Of a stretch of 64,000 bases of DNA, positions 8,047 through 16,037 are shown piece by piece. The notes beneath the pieces were generated by a model, which ran no database searches, had not been told where the DNA came from, and saw only the letters and a list, made by a program, of their open reading frames with translations. Positions within the stretch are counted from its first letter, which is position 1; the number at the start of each line of letters is the position of its first letter. The position numbers and the translations under genes are program-made. Origin of the DNA: Chryseobacterium formosense (GTDB taxonomy: Bacteria > Bacteroidota > Bacteroidia > Flavobacteriales > Weeksellaceae). Location: assembly GCF_900116415.1 (NCBI RefSeq), contig NZ_FPAP01000008.1, positions 1-64,000 on the forward strand. Direction: 5' to 3'.

Positions 8047-10104
8047 ATGAATATTTTAACAGAAAAATTCAGCACTCCATATCATTCTGCACCGTTTAAC
8101 GAAATTAAAAATGAAGATTATCTTCCTTCTTTTAAGGAATTAATTCAAAAATCTGAAAAGGAAATTGATGCTATTGTCAATAATCCTGAAGAACCAACAT
8201 TTGAAAATGTGATTGAAGCTTTAGCTTATTCGGGTGAACAACTGGATGTGGTTTCGAATATATTTTTCAATTTAAACTCTGCTGAAACGAGTGATGAATT
8301 ACAACAAATCGCTCAGGAAGTTTCCCCGATTTTAACGGAATATTCTTCAAAAATTTCTCAAAACGAAGCACTTTTCAACAAAATAAAAAAAGTCTACGAC
8401 GAAAAAGAGAAATACAACCTCAACGAAGAACAGCAAATGCTTTTGAATGAAACGTATAAAGGTTTTGTGAGAAGTGGTGCACTATTAAATGAAGAAGACA
8501 AGGAAAAATTAAAGAAAATCAGCATGGATTTGTCTGTGAAGTCTCTTCAGTTCGGACAAAATGTATTGGCTTCAACGAATAATTATTTTAAACATATCAC
8601 CAATAAAGAAGATTTAGCAGGAATTCCGGATGCGATTTTGGAGCAATATGCCGAAGAAGCAAAAGAAAGAAATCTGGAAGGCTGGGTCGTGACTTTGCAG
8701 TATCCAAGCTATATTCCGTTTATGACGTATGCAGAAAACCGTAATTTGAGAAAAGAATTAGCTTTAGCAAACGGTAAAAAATCTTTCGACGGAGGAGAAT
8801 TTGATAATCAGAATTTAATTAAAGAGCTTTTACATTTAAAACAGCAAAAAGCAGAATTATTAGGTTACAAAGATTACGCAGACTATGTTCTTGAGGAAAG
8901 AATGGCAAAATCTCCCACAAAAGTAATCGACTTTCTGAATGAACTTTTAGTAAAAGCAAAACCTTACGCAGACAAAGAGATCGAAGAATTAAAATCTTTA
9001 GCAAAAGCTGACGGAATCGATGAAATGCAAGCTTACGATCATACTTTTTATGCAGAAAAACTCCGTAAAGCAAAATATGATTTGAATGATGAGGAATTAA
9101 AACCTTATTTCCCATTAGAACAGGTTCAGGAAGCTGTTTTCGGTCTTGCCAATAAACTTTTTGATTTGACTTTTGAAGAAAGAAATGATATTCCTAAATA
9201 TCACGAAGATGTAAAAGTATATGAAGTTTTTGAGGCGGAAAGCGGGAAGTCGGAAGATGGAAGTCACAATTCTGAAAAAACTTTCAAAGCCTTACTTTAC
9301 GTAGATTATTTCCCAAGAAAAGGTAAAAGAGCCGGAGCGTGGATGACGAGCTACAAAAATCAGTATCAAAAAGATGGAGAAAATTCACGTCCACATATTT
9401 CGATTGTTTGTAATTTCAGCAAACCGACGAAAGAAACCCCTAGTTTACTGACATTTCAGGAAGTGACGACTTTATTCCATGAATTTGGTCATGCCCTTCA
9501 CGGAATGTTGGCGAACACACAATATCCTACACTTTCAGGAACTTCTGTAAAATGGGATTTTGTGGAATTACCGTCTCAATTCTTAGAAAATTTCTGCTAC
9601 GAACCGGAATTCTTAAAAACTTTTGCCAAACATTACAAAACGGGTGAAGTTCTTCCCGACGAAAAAATAGAAAAAATAGAACAGTCGAAAAACTTTATGG
9701 AAGGTTATCAGACGTTGAGACAAATCGGTTTTGGATTGCTGGACATGAATTACCACACACAAGTCGGAGAGTTGGAGGGTTTGAGTGTGAAAGAGTGTGA
9801 GGATAAGTACACGAAAGCAACTCAGCTTTACCCAGTAAATCCTGAAACAGCGATGAGCCCGAGTTTTTCGCATATTTTCCAGGGTGGATATTCTGCGGGA
9901 TATTATTCTTATAAATGGGCAGAAGTTTTGGATGCTGATGCGTTCCAGTATTTTAAAGAAAACGGAATTTTCAATCCTGAAATTGCCGCAAAATATAAGG
10001 TTCTTCTTTCTTCAGGAGGTACAAAAGATCCGATGGAATTATACAAAAGCTTTAGAGGAAGCGAGCCTAAAGTGGAGAGTTTGCTGAAGAGGGCGTTTGG
10101 ATAG
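8047..10104 (+). CDS. M3 family zinc metallopeptidase (oligopeptidase A / Dcp type)
   Basis: Cytoplasmic oligopeptidase degrading short peptides. The zinc-binding helix HEFGHALHGML lies near residue 480 and the downstream Glu follows in LPSQFLENFCYE. The 685-residue length fits the PrlC/Dcp branch of family M3. No signal peptide is seen. Assignment to dipeptidyl-carboxypeptidase or oligopeptidase A cannot be made by eye, so no symbol is given. The gene appears monocistronic, followed 44 bp later by an unrelated secreted-protein gene. Confidence 0.92.
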   Translation: MNILTEKFSTPYHSAPFNEIKNEDYLPSFKELIQKSEKEIDAIVNNPEEPTFENVIEALAYSGEQLDVVSNIFFNLNSAETSDELQQIAQEVSPILTEYSSKISQNEALFNKIKKVYDEKEKYNLNEEQQMLLNETYKGFVRSGALLNEEDKEKLKKISMDLSVKSLQFGQNVLASTNNYFKHITNKEDLAGIPDAILEQYAEEAKERNLEGWVVTLQYPSYIPFMTYAENRNLRKELALANGKKSFDGGEFDNQNLIKELLHLKQQKAELLGYKDYADYVLEERMAKSPTKVIDFLNELLVKAKPYADKEIEELKSLAKADGIDEMQAYDHTFYAEKLRKAKYDLNDEELKPYFPLEQVQEAVFGLANKLFDLTFEERNDIPKYHEDVKVYEVFEAESGKSEDGSHNSEKTFKALLYVDYFPRKGKRAGAWMTSYKNQYQKDGENSRPHISIVCNFSKPTKETPSLLTFQEVTTLFHEFGHALHGMLANTQYPTLSGTSVKWDFVELPSQFLENFCYEPEFLKTFAKHYKTGEVLPDEKIEKIEQSKNFMEGYQTLRQIGFGLLDMNYHTQVGELEGLSVKECEDKYTKATQLYPVNPETAMSPSFSHIFQGGYSAGYYSYKWAEVLDADAFQYFKENGIFNPEIAAKYKVLLSSGGTKDPMELYKSFRGSEPKVESLLKRAFG

Positions 10105-10148
10105 AATATTATATAAATTTTATATTGACTCATTAGAAAATTTCAAAA

Positions 10149-10790
10149 ATGAAACTTAAATTAAGTTTATTTCTCTTTTTATTTTTATTGAATATATCAT
10201 TTTTCTATTCTCAAAAAGTAGGAATAATCTCTGATATTAATTCAAAAATGGGATATGTTGTTTTTAAAGGCGAATTATTTACCGAAAAGCCCATTTTTGA
10301 AAAAGATATAAATTACGATTTGATTGATTTTCTTCACCAATATTATACAGACAAAAACATTTCGTCAAAAAACATTAATCCGACAGGAGTATCATTTAAT
10401 GGCGTTTTTTCAAAAGAAATTGAACGTTTTCGTAATGTATGTAAAGAAAATAACCTTGATCAACTCCTAATTATTTCTAAAAATAAGTCTTATACTTCAA
10501 ATGATCCGATGCTAATATATAGCTCATTAAATCACGAACTTGGTATTGAGGCTTATGTAAAGACAAAAACCCGAGCTATCATGTATGGTAATTTCCGAAT
10601 ATATTTATACAATTTAGCAGATCATACCATCAAAGATGTAGTGAGTAATGTGTACATTCCACACCGGTTTAAAAGTCCTGTATTTGATGACAAGAATTAC
10701 GATCTTATTAATGATGAAGTTAAAAAACTATTTGCAGATGATTTAGAAAAATTGGTAACAAGAAAAATGGACAAATTTTACAGCAAATAA
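10149..10790 (+). CDS. Secreted protein of unknown function
   Basis: Signal peptide (MKLKLSLFLFLFLLNISFFYSQ) then about 190 residues without a recognised family. The mature part alternates beta-rich and charged stretches and has no cysteine pair or lipobox. It follows the M3 peptidase by 44 bp and ends at a strong terminator (10829-10861). Low-GC codon use resembles the neighbours. Confidence 0.6.
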   Translation: MKLKLSLFLFLFLLNISFFYSQKVGIISDINSKMGYVVFKGELFTEKPIFEKDINYDLIDFLHQYYTDKNISSKNINPTGVSFNGVFSKEIERFRNVCKENNLDQLLIISKNKSYTSNDPMLIYSSLNHELGIEAYVKTKTRAIMYGNFRIYLYNLADHTIKDVVSNVYIPHRFKSPVFDDKNYDLINDEVKKLFADDLEKLVTRKMDKFYSK

Positions 10791-10828
10791 GATTTCATTT
10801 GATAATGAATAAATAATATAGTATCAAG

Positions 10829-10861
10829 AAAACTCCAAAAGATGAAAGCTTTTGGAGTTTT
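10829..10861 (+). terminator. Intrinsic terminator
   Basis: Thirteen-nt arms (10829-10841, aaaactccaaaag; 10849-10861) with a 7-nt loop and trailing T-run close the transcript of the secreted-protein gene. Confidence 0.8.
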
Positions 10862-10934
10862 TGTTTTATAGATGTTCAATGAAGAAAAAATTATTAACAT
10901 TTAAATAATAATTTATAAATTTATTCATTATTAA

Positions 10935-11285
10935 ATGAATTACTTATCACAGCGTATGCAAAACAACTATCCTGAAAAAATCACTACTGAAAATTCTCAG
11001 AATATAAATCCTGAAGTACAGACCATGGTTATCAGACAAGATGAAAACAGATCCAACGGAATCGGGACTGCCGGATTTGTATTGTCATTGATGGCCATTT
11101 TTGTAAGCTGGATTCCTATTTTCGGATGGTTCGTCTGGTTTATAGGATTGGTTCTTTCCTTTATCGGCTTGTTTAAAGCTCCGAGAGGTCTCGCTATTGC
11201 AGGTCTGGTCATTTCCTTAATTGGAGTAATCATTTTAATTGTTTTTGTGGGTGCCATTCTTGTCGCCGCAGGAATGAGCCAATAA
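10935..11285 (+). CDS. Small DUF4190-like two-helix membrane protein
   Basis: A 45-residue polar N-terminal region is followed by Gly-rich hydrophobic segments (GIGTAGFVLSLMAIF, WFVWFIGLVLSFIGLF, GLAIAGLVISLIGVII). The repeated GLAIAGLVIS pattern is typical of DUF4190-type proteins. Function unknown. The stop codon and the start of the following lipoprotein gene are 1 bp apart, so the two are translated from one message. Confidence 0.7.
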   Translation: MNYLSQRMQNNYPEKITTENSQNINPEVQTMVIRQDENRSNGIGTAGFVLSLMAIFVSWIPIFGWFVWFIGLVLSFIGLFKAPRGLAIAGLVISLIGVIILIVFVGAILVAAGMSQ

Positions 11286-11286
11286 G

Positions 11287-11580
11287 ATGTTGAAATTTAA
11301 CAAAAACATACTGCTGTTCATTTTTATAATTCTTATTTCCTGTAAGAAAGAAAACAATGATTATTTAAAAGGACATTGGAAAAATTGCGGAGAAAATCCC
11401 GGATTTTCTGATATTTTGGTATTTGATGAGAAGTATAATTCTGTTCGAAACGACACGATTTTCTCGCATAAAGATTCAGCAATTGCAATCGTGGAAAAGA
11501 TCAGTCATGAATACGGTGAGCCAAAGCTGTATCTGAAAAGCATTAAAGATCAAAAAATCTATAGATTCTGTAAAAAATAA
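11287..11580 (+). CDS. Small lipoprotein
   Basis: 97 residues with a lipoprotein signal peptide and lipobox (FIIILISCKKEN; Cys at about residue 19). The remainder is a compact beta-rich domain with three further cysteines (NCGENPG, YRFCKK). No family recognised. It begins 1 bp after the DUF4190-like gene. Confidence 0.65.
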   Translation: MLKFNKNILLFIFIILISCKKENNDYLKGHWKNCGENPGFSDILVFDEKYNSVRNDTIFSHKDSAIAIVEKISHEYGEPKLYLKSIKDQKIYRFCKK

Positions 11581-11648
11581 GTTTTATAGTAAAAATTAAT
11601 TCTGATCTGCCTTATTTTTACTTAAGTTAGCCCTACAAGAAACTTTAT

Positions 11649-12323
11649 ATGCTTAGACAAATTCTTTTATTTTCGATACTAATAATTTCAAGTATTGCGT
11701 ATTCCCAGACTAAACAATATGAAGCTCCGGATTACAAAATGATCAGGAAGAATATTGAGAATAAAGATTCTGAATTTTATTATCCGAAATTAATAGCTAA
11801 GCTAAAAGCCCGGGATACACTAATTACGGAGGAGCAATACAATCATTTATATTTTGGCTACACTTTTCAGAAAGAATATCAACCGTACAGCAAATCTGAT
11901 CAGGAACTGAAACTGACAAAGTATTTCCAGAGCGATGAATTAAAAAAATCTGATTTTGCTGAAATCATTAAGATTTCACACGAAGCCCTGAAAGAATTTC
12001 CTTTGAATCTGCGGGTGATGAATTTCCTTGCTTATGTTTATCATCTCGACGGTAATGAGGAAATGGCAAAAAAAGTTTCTCAGAATTTTTATGGTTTGTT
12101 TGGTGCAATTTTCAGATCTGGAGACGGAAAAAATTGCAGTTCAGGTTTTCATGTAATTTCGGTAAGTCACGAATATGCAGTGATGAATGTTCTCCAATTA
12201 GAAACGGTTTCTCAGAGTTTAGAAGACAATTGCGATTATTTAAGTTTAGAAGAAGGCAAATATAAGCTACCCGGAGTTTATTTTAATATTACAAAACTTA
12301 AAGAAAAAGGATTTGGATTCTGA
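11649..12323 (+). CDS. DUF4919-like secreted protein
   Basis: Signal peptide (residues 1-20, IAYSQ cleavage region), then a helical repeat-like region with the conserved blocks LYFGYTFQKEYQPY, NLRVMNFLAYVYHLDGN and AIFRSGDGK. The same blocks occur in the protein at 29044-29709 (SFTDNAHYKPY, DLKTLFELSYAHYKNGN, AMIYSGDGK), showing the two are paralogs. The family is common in Flavobacteriia and uncharacterised. Confidence 0.75.
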   Translation: MLRQILLFSILIISSIAYSQTKQYEAPDYKMIRKNIENKDSEFYYPKLIAKLKARDTLITEEQYNHLYFGYTFQKEYQPYSKSDQELKLTKYFQSDELKKSDFAEIIKISHEALKEFPLNLRVMNFLAYVYHLDGNEEMAKKVSQNFYGLFGAIFRSGDGKNCSSGFHVISVSHEYAVMNVLQLETVSQSLEDNCDYLSLEEGKYKLPGVYFNITKLKEKGFGF

Positions 12324-12397
12324 TTGTAAAAATTCTTTTTAGAAGAACAATCTGGTTATTTTATTTCTAATTTGACCGTAATTTTATTTTATTGAAT

Positions 12398-13765
12398 TTA
12401 ATCAACAGGAGTTGTAGCAACTAATTTACTTCCACCCGGTTCAGCGGCAAGATCTGCTGCCATTCCCTGGGCAAGATCTACTCTCGCTTCTTCAGAGAAA
12501 ATAGTTCCTATAAACGGAATTAAAAAAAGAGCGCCCTGAACGGAGTTTGAAGCAAGGCTTTTTAAACTATTCTTAGAATTGGCTGCAGCCACTGCTTGTC
12601 CGTCATCTACCATACTCGGATTCATTCTTCCGCTGTTGTAAAATCTTGCTGCATTCCGCCACTCAGGATATTTCCCATTATTTAAATCAGTAAGTAACTG
12701 TCTTGCTAACGGATTTGTTCGTAACTGTTGACGAGAAAGACCTTCTAAGTTTGCCAATTGCCGCTGAAGATTTACATTACTGGCATGCACTCTTCTTGAT
12801 TCTGCAATATTGGTGATTTTACCGGCGACAGTTCCTCTTTTATAGGAGGTAATTTTATACCATGCGCCGCTTTCCTTTTTTATCTCAATAATATCTTCTG
12901 AATCCTGTACAAAATCATCCGGTTTTGATGGTGCTCCCCACAAGCTATTTTGATCAATATCCTGTTCTTCGATCTTTCCAGTCTCGCGATTGACAACATT
13001 TTCGGAATGATTATTCATACGATCATACGTAGTATTATCACTTACATCACCTACGTTTTCGTGTCCCCATCTTATTCCGCCTCGGAAAGCGTAATTGATT
13101 CCGCTAAAAACGGCGAACCCTGCAATAAACCTTCCGCCTGCTAACCAAATCTTTCCTGCAACTGATGCTGCACCGAAGCCGGTAAATGCACCTGGTAGAA
13201 AAAAACCTGCTCCAAAAGATGCGACAACATTAATTCCCAGTTCCCATTTGTTCTTAGAAGCAATAGAGCTTGCAGCAGCATTTGCAGACGCTTCATCGAA
13301 GAATGGAGTAAGTACACCACTGTTTCCACATTTCAAAATAGAAGAACGGGTAATTGCGGAAGCTCCGTTGATTTTCACACTATTGTGAGCGAGAAACCAT
13401 TGTCCACCATTTAAAGGATCTGTGCACTTATGATTTACCGCTTTAATTGTTGCTACAGCTCCACCAACAAAAATAGCAGCTCCGACTCCAAAGGCTATCC
13501 AACCAACAGGGCCTGAAAGAAAAACAAGTGCACCCACTGCAAGACCAGCACCAAAAGCAAGCAATGTACCTGCCAAATTTGCAGGCGATTTACAGGTAAA
13601 TTCAACCTTAACATTTCTATCATCTACGGTAAGAATGGGTTGTTTTGTATTCTCATAATAAACATTAAAAGTACTTCTACTATGAGAAAATTTTTGTGGT
13701 GCTGAACTTAATTGGTACGTACATACAGCAAACACTTTATTTTCCGGAATATATGAAACTGCCAT
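12398..13765 (-). CDS. PAAR-like (DUF4280-type) T6SS spike protein with C-terminal effector-like region
   Basis: Candidate type VI tip protein and toxin. The PAAR-like part is split: N-terminal strands (residues 1-55, with FTCKSPA), a Gly-rich double membrane segment (residues 60-105), then HKCTDPLNG...VKINGASAITRSSILKCGNSG (residues 110-150), the repeat seen in DUF4280 proteins. A second hydrophobic pair covers residues 175-225. The C-terminal half (about 230-455) has no recognised toxin family. It is the last gene of the minus-strand T6SS locus. Two small membrane proteins upstream could be its immunity proteins. The final residues, GGSKLVATTPVD, resemble a motif near the N-terminus of the lipase at 19334-20587. 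Confidence 0.65.
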   Translation of the reverse strand: MAVSYIPENKVFAVCTYQLSSAPQKFSHSRSTFNVYYENTKQPILTVDDRNVKVEFTCKSPANLAGTLLAFGAGLAVGALVFLSGPVGWIAFGVGAAIFVGGAVATIKAVNHKCTDPLNGGQWFLAHNSVKINGASAITRSSILKCGNSGVLTPFFDEASANAAASSIASKNKWELGINVVASFGAGFFLPGAFTGFGAASVAGKIWLAGGRFIAGFAVFSGINYAFRGGIRWGHENVGDVSDNTTYDRMNNHSENVVNRETGKIEEQDIDQNSLWGAPSKPDDFVQDSEDIIEIKKESGAWYKITSYKRGTVAGKITNIAESRRVHASNVNLQRQLANLEGLSRQQLRTNPLARQLLTDLNNGKYPEWRNAARFYNSGRMNPSMVDDGQAVAAANSKNSLKSLASNSVQGALFLIPFIGTIFSEEARVDLAQGMAADLAAEPGGSKLVATTPVD

Positions 13766-13875
13766 AGTTTAAAATTTAGGGATAAATAATACAAATATTA
13801 TACTAAGAAAAAAATATGCAAAACTCATAATTATCGGAAATGCTAATGCTACAAAATCTTTCTTATTTTTCTTTT

Positions 13876-14301
13876 TTATACAATCCTTAAAAAAAATTCA
13901 ATTTCAGGTTTTATACTCATATCCGGAGATAACAAAAATTTTGTTAGTTTTTCATCTGAAATTCTTAGCATAAAAGCTTTTCTGGAATAGTAATCATAAA
14001 TATTATAGACCATTTGATCTGATAATAAAAATGTTTTGCCATTGTGATATTTTATAAAATAATTAGTATCAGTTTTATAAATATCTACTTTTTGCATTGT
14101 ACTTTTCATTACGACAATTAAAAATCCAAATATTAAGCAAAGACATAATATAATTAGATGAGTTTGATTGCTAGTATATCTAATATTTAGATATTTTATT
14201 AATAATATAACTGATGGCAATAAAAAGAGAATAGTAAATATTGTTGCCCAAAAACTATATTTTGTATTAAAAACAGATATGGTAATAGTATCGTTGTTCA
14301 T
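13876..14301 (-). CDS. Small two-helix membrane protein, candidate immunity protein
   Basis: 141 residues with two transmembrane segments (about 17-37 and 47-66) and a soluble C-terminal domain. No family recognised. It lies between T6SS effector-type genes on the same strand and is AT-rich. Small membrane proteins next to T6SS effectors often neutralise them, so an immunity role is a reasonable guess, but the sequence alone does not show it. Confidence 0.5.
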   Translation of the reverse strand: MNNDTITISVFNTKYSFWATIFTILFLLPSVILLIKYLNIRYTSNQTHLIILCLCLIFGFLIVVMKSTMQKVDIYKTDTNYFIKYHNGKTFLLSDQMVYNIYDYYSRKAFMLRISDEKLTKFLLSPDMSIKPEIEFFLRIV

Positions 14302-14373
14302 TGTATTTTTTAATAATTTTTCATAAAGAAAATTATTTTTCTAATTAAAAAATGATAATTTTTATCTCATTGA

Positions 14374-14964
14374 TTACAAGTTAATTATATAAAAAAATCC
14401 ACAAATCAATATTACTAATGCTACAAACAGCACGATAAATGGAAATTTATTAGCAAAAAACAAGATCATATTATCCATAGAAGTTTTCACATTCTTACTA
14501 GGTAATAGTATTTTGAGTTGATGCTGTAGATTTTCTTTATTGGAAGCATCACTTCTATTTTCCTGATTAAGACTAACGTCTCCTAACCAAAAATACAGGT
14601 TTTTATCAGCTAGTTTGATCCTCAATATATCTAACATCCCTTTTCGGGTGATATTTAAGTTGTAATTAATAATACTATTCTTTGATAATATTATATTTGT
14701 ATTTGCTTTGGTATTGCTAACTACAATCGAATCTTCTTTTACCGAGATTGAAATTATTTTAGAAAAATAAAGATTAATCCCTACAATTATAAATAACGCA
14801 ATAGATAAAGCAAAAATTAAGATATAGGTTTGCTGTGTTGTACTACTAAAAATCCTATAAATAAAATCTGTGCTTATGAAAGCGATTAGTCCAATAAAAA
14901 ACACCAGCAAAGTAATAGCCCAGACTAAAATACTAAATTGCCTAAATTCATATTTTTTTTCCAT
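14374..14964 (-). CDS. Small membrane protein with three helices, candidate immunity protein
   Basis: 196 residues; transmembrane segments near residues 10-32, 44-66 and 172-194, with a PH-like beta-rich loop between (ISISVKEDSIVVSNTKANTNI...). It begins 8 bp downstream of the LysM gene and precedes the 13876 gene, so it is translated as part of the T6SS locus. Function unknown; immunity or membrane-sensing are guesses. Confidence 0.5.
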   Translation of the reverse strand: MEKKYEFRQFSILVWAITLLVFFIGLIAFISTDFIYRIFSSTTQQTYILIFALSIALFIIVGINLYFSKIISISVKEDSIVVSNTKANTNIILSKNSIINYNLNITRKGMLDILRIKLADKNLYFWLGDVSLNQENRSDASNKENLQHQLKILLPSKNVKTSMDNMILFFANKFPFIVLFVALVILICGFFYIINL

Positions 14965-14972
14965 CGTTTTCT

Positions 14973-16034
14973 TTAAAGTTCAACTTTTTTAATGTTATAC
15001 TCGGTAATTACTTCAAAATTATTCTTAATTTTTTCTGCAATAGAAACTTTTCCTTCCTGTAAAAGTCCGGTTTCTTTATCAACTGTATATGTAATTCTAT
15101 AAATAAAATCGAAAGCTGTGTAATTAAATTTTAAACTTGATTTATAAATACTATCATACATATTTTTCAAATTTTCTTCAGAAATATTTTCTCTGTTTAA
15201 AGCTCCTACAAGTCGGTAAGTAGCTGTATTTTCATCTTCACGAACAATAGATTTCGTCACATCTGTTTGTAGATCTACATTAGGGAAGATCTGAGAAAAC
15301 TGCTGAAGTCTGTAGTTCTGAAGCTGATCTCCTAAAAAAGACTTCGTGAAGAGATGGAAAAAAAGATTTTTATCCATCATTTTAATGAAGTTATCCTGAT
15401 CAAGAAATTCTTTATTTCCAGTATTAATAATATCTTCGGCTTGCTTTGGAGATTGGGAAATTAGCTGTTGATAAATGTCTGTATTCTGTAATTCATAATC
15501 ACGAAACTTGTTCCATCTGTTTTCTATTTCTTTATGGTTGAAAATCTCCTTTATAAAAGCTTCATCCGAAATATTAAATCTAATCGGTAATTTTAGTTTT
15601 TCTAATTTTTGTGCAAACAAAAAACCTGATTCATAGATTGCCGGTTCCACTGAAAAATCAGAATCTGTAAGTTCCACCTCAAAAACATTTGTATTTTCTG
15701 CTTTTTTTACTAAAAATTCATAGATCGTGTTTGCCGAAAGTGTAATAATTTCATTATTTATTCTGCTCATATTAAGCTGCTCGCTCCTGTATCTGGCAAC
15801 ACCTTCAAAATTTAAACTTTCCATTTTCCCATTTTTAATAAATGAATCTTCAAACTTTTTCTGTTCAATAAAAATAGTATTAAGGTGAAGAGGTATACTA
15901 TCAGATAAAATCATGTTTGAAAAACCCGAATGCGTGTTATGAAACTTCTTCAATTCTTCAGTATCTACATTAAATTTATCTGCAATAGACGTTAAATTTT
16001 CTCCTTGTTCAATCTTATATTTTATAATTTTCAT
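14973..16034 (-). CDS. LysM-domain protein of the T6SS locus
   Basis: 353 residues. The first 50 are a LysM motif (YKIEQGENLTSIADKFNVDTEELKKFHN), which usually binds peptidoglycan glycan. The rest is a helical and beta-rich region of unknown function. There is no signal peptide, so if it acts on the wall it must be exported by another route, possibly loaded on VgrG. It follows vgrG by 3 bp, implying translational coupling. Alternatives are a tip adaptor/chaperone or a cargo protein. Confidence 0.65.
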   Translation of the reverse strand: MKIIKYKIEQGENLTSIADKFNVDTEELKKFHNTHSGFSNMILSDSIPLHLNTIFIEQKKFEDSFIKNGKMESLNFEGVARYRSEQLNMSRINNEIITLSANTIYEFLVKKAENTNVFEVELTDSDFSVEPAIYESGFLFAQKLEKLKLPIRFNISDEAFIKEIFNHKEIENRWNKFRDYELQNTDIYQQLISQSPKQAEDIINTGNKEFLDQDNFIKMMDKNLFFHLFTKSFLGDQLQNYRLQQFSQIFPNVDLQTDVTKSIVREDENTATYRLVGALNRENISEENLKNMYDSIYKSSLKFNYTAFDFIYRITYTVDKETGLLQEGKVSIAEKIKNNFEVITEYNIKKVEL

Positions 16035-16037
16035 TTA

